Source of the DNA: Butyricimonas faecalis
GTDB taxonomy: Bacteria; Bacteroidota; Bacteroidia; Bacteroidales; Marinifilaceae
NCBI RefSeq assembly: GCF_003991565.1
Contig: NZ_CP032819.1
Coordinates: forward strand, 3,968,001-4,032,000
Direction of reading: 5' to 3'
Length of the DNA: 64,000 bases
The position numbers and the translations under genes are program-made. The notes under the pieces were generated by a model. It made no database searches. It had not been told where the DNA came from and worked only from the letters and a program-made list of their open reading frames with translations. Position 1 is the stretch's first letter, and each line of letters opens with the position of its first letter. This document shows, piece by piece, positions 59,290 through 64,000 of this stretch.

Positions 59290-59982
59290 TTATTCTTGAC
59301 GCGGATCGATGTATTTTACTGCATCCGCGAAACGACCGTATGATCCGGTTGCTTTTTCGACGGCTTCCTTGGGATCAATACCTTTTTTCAACATATCGGT
59401 GAATTTGCCCAAGTGGATGAATTCGTAACCGATAACTTCTCCGTCTTCGTCAAGTCCCATACGGGTTACGTATCCTTCGGCCATTTCAAGGTAGCGGGTT
59501 CCTTTGGCTTTGGTCCCGAACATGGTTCCTACTTGGCTCCGCATGCCTTTACCCAAGTCTTCGAGGCTGGCCCCGATGGGAAGTCCGCCTTCAGAGAAAG
59601 CGCTTTGACTCCGCCCGTAAACGATTTGTAGGAAGAGTTCGCGCATGGCCGTGTTGATTGCATCGCAAACAAGGTCCGTATTTAGGGCTTCCAATAAGGT
59701 TTTGCCCGGTAGAATTTCAGAAGCCATAGCCGCGGAGTGTGTCATCCCGGAGCAACCGATCGTTTCGATTAATGCCTCTTCGATGATTCCGTCCTTGATG
59801 TTAAGGGTTAGCTTGCAAGCTCCTTGTTGCGGGGCACACCAACCGATGCCATGAGTTAATCCAGAAATGTCTTTGATTTCTTTGGAACGAACCCATTTCC
59901 CTTCTTCAGGAATGGGTGCCGGACCGTGATTCGGCCCTTTTTTCACAACACACATGTGTTGTACTTCATGTGAGTAAATCAT
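59290..59982 (-). CDS. Iron-sulfur cluster assembly scaffold protein (NifU-N/IscU-like)
   Basis: A 230-residue protein with a NifU N-terminal type fold: the key motif is IETIGCSGMTHSAAMASEIL with the cluster-ligand cysteine, preceded by GWCAPQQGACKLTLNIKDG. The C-terminal 90 residues are specific to the variant that accompanies GGGtGRT proteins. The protein probably carries or delivers an Fe-S cluster. A -7 box, TAATTTTG on the minus strand at 60041-60048, lies 59 nt upstream of the ATG. No cysteine desulfurase gene is adjacent. Confidence 0.85.
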   Translation of the reverse strand: MIYSHEVQHMCVVKKGPNHGPAPIPEEGKWVRSKEIKDISGLTHGIGWCAPQQGACKLTLNIKDGIIEEALIETIGCSGMTHSAAMASEILPGKTLLEALNTDLVCDAINTAMRELFLQIVYGRSQSAFSEGGLPIGASLEDLGKGMRSQVGTMFGTKAKGTRYLEMAEGYVTRMGLDEDGEVIGYEFIHLGKFTDMLKKGIDPKEAVEKATGSYGRFADAVKYIDPRQE

Positions 59983-60446
59983 TGTTTTTGTTTTTTTGTT
60001 GATATATTGTTAAATACCTTGCCTTTGTTTTTAAGCCGGGCAAAATTAACACATTTGTTTTGGATAAAAAACATCTTGTAAAACATAAAATCGTGCATAC
60101 GTTTGCATGTCAAGATGTTGTAGTATAGTGTATTATTTGAAACATCTGGATGAGATGTTGATCATGGTCACAGCCAAGTCACGAGACAGGAGGGATCGTT
60201 CTTGGGACGGGCTCGTATCAGTTGAGTTTTCGGGTGTTGAAAAATCAGAAAGTGTCTCTGGATAAATTAACCCGTAATAATGGATGTTTGGATAACACGG
60301 ATATTCCTAAAATAATACGGGATTTAGTAACACGTGGACAATAATTAGTTGACATTATTTATTTTTTATTAAATATTGTTGGGTGGTGTGGTGTCATTGA
60401 ATTTAATTCCTTTATTAGTTTTTATTTCGGCAATAAAATTGATAAG
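59983..60446. other. Divergent intergenic region before the ECF sigma gene
   Basis: This 464-bp region separates the minus-strand scaffold gene from the plus-strand ECF sigma gene. It carries the scaffold promoter box at 60041-60048 and is AT-rich near the sigma gene. Short frames across 60140-60345 were translated by eye and match nothing I recognise. Confidence 0.6.
60041..60048 (-). promoter_or_regulatory. -7 box of the Fe-S scaffold / GGGtGRT pair
   Basis: On the minus strand this reads TAATTTTG, matching TAnnTTTG, with the ATG 59 nt downstream. No TTTG is seen at the -33 distance. Confidence 0.5.
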
Positions 60447-61001
60447 ATGGAAAAGCGTGAGATTGCTGGTGTACAAGGTCAAGTTAATAATATTGAGGTG
60501 ATATTTAAAGAGTATTACGGTTCTCTTTGTTATTTTGCTTCCCAGTTTTTGAAAAACGAGGAGGTGATAGAGGATCTTGTGCAGGATGTTTTTATCACTC
60601 TGCTGGAGAAGAAAATGCTTTTCCAGTCCGAAGTCCATTTAAAGAATTTCTTGTATTTATCTATTCGAAACTCTTGTTTGAATTATATCCGCGGTGCTCG
60701 TTCGCAAGATCGATATATTGCTTCATTGGCTCATGAGGAACAAACTGAAAATTTTGAGGAAAGTATTATTTTGACTGAAATCCATCGGGAATTGGCCGCT
60801 GCTGTTGAAAAATTACCGGAGGAGTGCCGGAAGGTTTTTCAGCTTTGTTATTTTCAAGGGCTGGATAATGAACGTGTCGCGCAAGAATTTGGGGTGAGTG
60901 TTAATACCGTAAAAACACAAAAGGCTCGCGGGAAAAGGATTTTAAGAGAAAATTTGAAAGATATTTTCCCTTTATTAATGTTGTTAAATCCCTTGTTCTG
61001 A
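60447..61001 (+). CDS. ECF RNA polymerase sigma-70 factor
   Basis: A 184-residue ECF sigma factor of the second uptake locus. Region 2 is YYGSLCYFASQFLKNEEVIEDLVQDVFITLLEK and region 4 is LPEECRKVFQLCYFQGLDNERVAQEFGVSVNTVKTQKARG. Like the first sigma in the window it ends with a hydrophobic tail (IFPLLMLLNPLF). It is followed by a FecR gene and a SusC with an STN domain, the standard regulatory trio, so it probably activates that locus. Confidence 0.9.
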   Translation: MEKREIAGVQGQVNNIEVIFKEYYGSLCYFASQFLKNEEVIEDLVQDVFITLLEKKMLFQSEVHLKNFLYLSIRNSCLNYIRGARSQDRYIASLAHEEQTENFEESIILTEIHRELAAAVEKLPEECRKVFQLCYFQGLDNERVAQEFGVSVNTVKTQKARGKRILRENLKDIFPLLMLLNPLF

Positions 61002-61112
61002 GGGATAACGGTGGTGTGTGAAAATTAGGAGTAAGATGTGAATTGTATTTTTTTTGAAAAAAAGTGCAATCCCGTTTAATCCTTTTGGGGTAGGGTCGTG
61101 TAATAATAGTGT

Positions 61113-62282
61113 ATGAAAAATATTAATAACACATATCTGTATGACATTGCCGCGATAATATTGGCTTATTTGCGGGATGAAGTAGATGAAGAAGGGCAAC
61201 GCAAGCTAAAAGTTTGGCTGGAGGAGTCTGATTCTCATAAGACTCTTTTTGCCCGGATTCAGGATGAAAAGATGCAATATGAAGATATTCAAAAAATATT
61301 GTCTTATGATGCAGGCGGGGCATGGCAAGTTGTGCAACAAAAAGCGGCTCGGAGAAGAAGAAAACGTTTGACGAGGGTGTATCGAGTTGCAGTTTCTGTC
61401 GTGATTATTTTTGGAGTGGCAATTGCTTTCTTGTTGAGGGAAGAGGCGACTACTGTGGTTCCGGTTGTCAAGGTGGAAGAGATTACCCCGGGGCGTTCCA
61501 TGGCTAAATTGACGGTTGCATCAGGGGATGTTTATCATTTGGATTCATTGCATCAGGTGGATTTAATTACTTCTTTGGCGGAAAATAATGGAAAAGAGGT
61601 TGTTTTTATCGATCGACAGTTGGAGGAAGGTGAGAGAGAGATAAAATATAATAAAGTCGAGATTCCAAGAGGGGGAGAGTACCAGATTGTGCTGGGAGAT
61701 GGAACTCGGGTGTATTTGAACGCGCAAACGGAGCTTCGTTTCCCGGAAAGTTTTGCTAGTAGTGAGCAACGTTTGGTGTATCTGTCAGGGGAGGCTTATT
61801 TCGAGGTAACTAAAAATCCATCCAAGCCTTTTGTCGTGCAATGTAAGGATTACGCGGTGAAGGTTTTGGGGACTTCGTTTAATGTGAATAGCTACGAGGG
61901 TGATGAAACGTCTAAAACGACGTTGGCTACCGGTAAGGTCGAAATTGATATGGATGGGAAACAGACGATTTTGAATCCCGGTCAACAGGCAATTATAAAA
62001 AACGGAGAGGTGAACGTGAAAGAAGTGGATGTTGAAGTGTACACGACTTGGATGTTCGATAATTTCCGGTTCCAGAGTGAAAGTATTCAGGAGATTATGA
62101 CAAAACTTTCTCGTTGGTACGCGATAGATGTGTTTTACATGAACGAGTCTGTCAGGAATTATCATTTTACCGGGTATTTGCCTCGTTATGCCAAGATTGC
62201 GGATGTGTTGGAATTATTAAGTTTAACAACAAATATAAAGTTTGATGTAGAAGGTAAAACAGTGATAGTAATGGAGAAGTAA
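61113..62282 (+). CDS. FecR-family anti-sigma factor
   Basis: A 389-residue inner-membrane anti-sigma factor. The cytoplasmic N-terminus (IILAYLRDEVDEEGQRKLKVWLEESDSH) binds sigma, one membrane helix lies at about 92-110 (VYRVAVSVVIIFGVAIAFLL), and the periplasmic FecR domain contains GDGTRVYLNAQTELRFPESF and LVYLSGEAYFEVTKNPSKPF. The DUF4974-like end (YHFTGYLPRYAKIADVLELL) probably contacts the STN domain of the SusC encoded 267 bp downstream. Confidence 0.92.
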   Translation: MKNINNTYLYDIAAIILAYLRDEVDEEGQRKLKVWLEESDSHKTLFARIQDEKMQYEDIQKILSYDAGGAWQVVQQKAARRRRKRLTRVYRVAVSVVIIFGVAIAFLLREEATTVVPVVKVEEITPGRSMAKLTVASGDVYHLDSLHQVDLITSLAENNGKEVVFIDRQLEEGEREIKYNKVEIPRGGEYQIVLGDGTRVYLNAQTELRFPESFASSEQRLVYLSGEAYFEVTKNPSKPFVVQCKDYAVKVLGTSFNVNSYEGDETSKTTLATGKVEIDMDGKQTILNPGQQAIIKNGEVNVKEVDVEVYTTWMFDNFRFQSESIQEIMTKLSRWYAIDVFYMNESVRNYHFTGYLPRYAKIADVLELLSLTTNIKFDVEGKTVIVMEK

Positions 62283-62289
62283 TAAAATA

Positions 62290-62319
62290 GTAAAGCCGAA
62301 GCTGCAACTCCGGCTTTAC
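62290..62319. terminator. Hairpin after the second fecR
   Basis: GTAAAGCCG and CGGCTTTAC form a perfect 9-bp stem with an 11-nt middle. The plus-strand side is followed by A residues rather than T, so it may work as an attenuator or RNA-processing stem between fecR and susC rather than as a full terminator. Confidence 0.5.
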
Positions 62320-62549
62320 AAAAAATGTGTACTAAAATAAACCCCAAAGGGATTACACAAATATACACGATTTTTCTCCAAAACAAAACGATGTGTCTCA
62401 AACAATGAAAAATAATTTCATTGAGAGTGGTGTGATGTTTGAATTTTTAAGTTTTAATAAACATCAATTGCTTGGACTGAAGGCAAATTCACGTGGATTT
62501 GCCGGGATGTCCGAGAAGATGTGTGCAAAAATGACCTAAATAAATTATC

Positions 62550-64000
62550 AATGAGAAGTAGAATTAAAAACTGGGTGACTAGAGTTACCAAATTGTCATT
62601 AGGCTGCAAGCTAATGATGATTTTGTTGCTATTTACACACTTTGCGTTTTCGAGTGGAAATGCTTTTAGCCAACAGAGCATTACTGTTCAGTTTGAGCAA
62701 CAGTCTTTAAGTGAAGTCTTGCGTGTTTTAAAACAGAAGACGAATTACGAATTCCTGTATAACGATGAGGAAATCAAAGGAATCACGGGAATTACCCGTT
62801 CATTCACGAACGCTTCGGTACAAGAAGTTTTGAGGGTTTGTTTGGCGGGAACGAAGTATAGCTTTAAGATTGTCGACAATCTGATCGTAATTACTCCGGA
62901 TGACGAAAAGAAAGAAGAAGTTAAAAAAATAACCGTAAAAGGAAAGGTCGTTGATGAGAAGGGAGAAATGCTTCCTGGTGTAACTGTTCTTTTGAAAGGT
63001 ACTACAGTTGGAATCGTTACGGATATTGATGGAAAATTCAAAATTGAATTACCGAAACGGGACACGATGATTTTGGTTTTCACTTTCGTGGGGATGAAAT
63101 CACATGAACTGAATGTAGGCAAGGTGAAAGATTTAAGTAAGGAAATTTCAATTCGGATGGAACCTGACACGGAGAACTTGGATGAAGTGGTTGTGACGGG
63201 ATATGGGAATATTAGAAAAGAGAGTTTTACAGGTAGTTCGGTTACCGTGAAAAGAGACCAGTTGCTAAAAGCTTCTGCGACAAACGTGATTCAAGCTTTA
63301 CAGTCGTTTGATCCTTCTTTTCGTATCCAAAGAAGCAATCAGTGGGGGTCCGATCCGAATATGGTTCCAGAGATGTATATTCGAGGACGTTCCGGTATAG
63401 GAGTCAAGGCTCTGGAACAAGATGTATTATCTAAATCTGCTTTGGAAAACAATCCTAATCTTCCGACTTTTATCATGGATGGTTTTGAGGTTAGTGTACA
63501 GAAAGTGTATGACATGGACCCCAATCGGGTAGAAACAATCAATATTTTGAAAGATGCAGCCGCTACGGCCATGTATGGTTCTCGTGCGGCTAATGGTGTA
63601 ATTGTAATCACGACGAGATCTCCGAAGCCGGGAGAGGTTACGATTTCATATAATTTAACGGGAACGTTGTCTATGCCTGATTTGTCAGATTATAATTTGT
63701 CTAATGCCAGAGAGAAGTTGGATATAGAAAGAAGAGCTGGTATATATACTACGGACTACTTCAATAACATTTATGATGCAGAATTGGCGTACAATAAGAG
63801 ATTGGTTCGAGTCGAAGAGGGTGTGAATACCGATTGGATGGCTATTCCTTTGCGTAATGCTGTAAACCATAAACACAGTCTTTCTATTGAGGGTGGTAAT
63901 TCGGATTTGCGTTATAATTTGGAGTTGGGTTACACGGGAAATAATGGAGTTATGAAGGGATCTTATCGTGAAAATGTGGATCTCGGTTTTACTGTGGATT
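62550..64000 (+). CDS. SusC/RagA-family TonB-linked receptor with STN domain, N-terminal part
   Basis: The frame is open to the right edge; 483 residues are visible. A long signal-anchor-like leader (MRSRIKNWVTRVTKLSLGCK, then MMILLLFTHFAFSSGNAFS) ends near residue 40. The STN domain follows (ITVQFEQQSLSEVLRVLKQK), then the carboxypeptidase-regulatory-like domain (VKGKVVDEKGEMLPGVTVLL), TonB box DEVVVTGYG and the plug (TINILKDAAATAMYGSRAANG). It probably works with the sigma/FecR pair just upstream; a SusD gene is expected beyond the window. Confidence 0.94.

Noticed and set aside
60140..60345. Open frames upstream of the second sigma gene
   Set aside because: Two frames stay open for 25-60 codons but give no recognisable product and have no clear start; treated as non-coding.

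Overview
The window reads as a chromosome segment of an anaerobic gut Bacteroidales, most likely family Odoribacteraceae and close to Butyricimonas. The 16S sequence has the look of that group from memory (not searched). Several SusC/SusD pairs, FecR/ECF-sigma modules, Bacteroidetes -7 boxes (TAnnTTTG) and a Bacteroidetes-type V-ATPase operon support the phylum.

Layout. 1-8.7 kb is mostly housekeeping and peptide metabolism on the plus strand: the end of a DPP-IV-type peptidase, a POT-family peptide transporter, an acyl-CoA ligase, the large-form IspG, a MATE exporter and a cytidylate-kinase-like protein. 9.0-21.8 kb is a nutrient-uptake locus: ECF sigma, FecR anti-sigma, a SusC with an STN domain, SusD, two surface lipoproteins and two DUF4369/thioredoxin-fold proteins, the second without its active-site cysteines. 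21.8-27.7 kb holds an array of 11-nt repeats and a complete rRNA operon (16S-23S-5S, tandem promoters, no spacer tRNAs). 27.8-37.6 kb carries a LytS-type histidine kinase and a LytTR response regulator on either side of a zinc metalloprotease and a second SusC/SusD pair; with the peptidase and POT transporter at the left edge this points to peptide foraging. 37.7-44.3 kb, on the minus strand, has an outer-membrane barrel, a DUF4136 lipoprotein, ExbD/ExbB, a YeiH-type exporter, a fimbrillin-like lipoprotein and a LysR regulator. 44.6-52.7 kb is the V-ATPase operon (E, DUF2764, A, B, D, I, K) interrupted by a four-helix-bundle gene, followed by a rhomboid protease. 53.5-57.8 kb is a two-gene cassette between two 156-bp direct repeats (about 94% identical): an ABC-2-permease/M1-like/golvesin-like fusion protein and a secreted FnIII-like protein. 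58.2-60.0 kb is the GGGtGRT / Fe-S scaffold pair. 60.4-64.0 kb starts another ECF sigma-FecR-SusC locus that runs off the right edge.

Main oddities: the direct-repeat cassette with its unusual fusion protein; two repeat arrays with different 11-nt units but the same architecture; a family of 7-nt (heptamer) repeats in many intergenic spacers, dense in the V-ATPase operon; a thioredoxin-like paralogue whose CGPC motif has become QGSS; the four-helix-bundle insertion in the ATPase operon; and a short remnant resembling both ends of an LpxL-type acyltransferase. No CRISPR array, insertion sequence, integrase or tRNA gene was recognised. All calls come from reading the sequence and family knowledge; nothing was searched.
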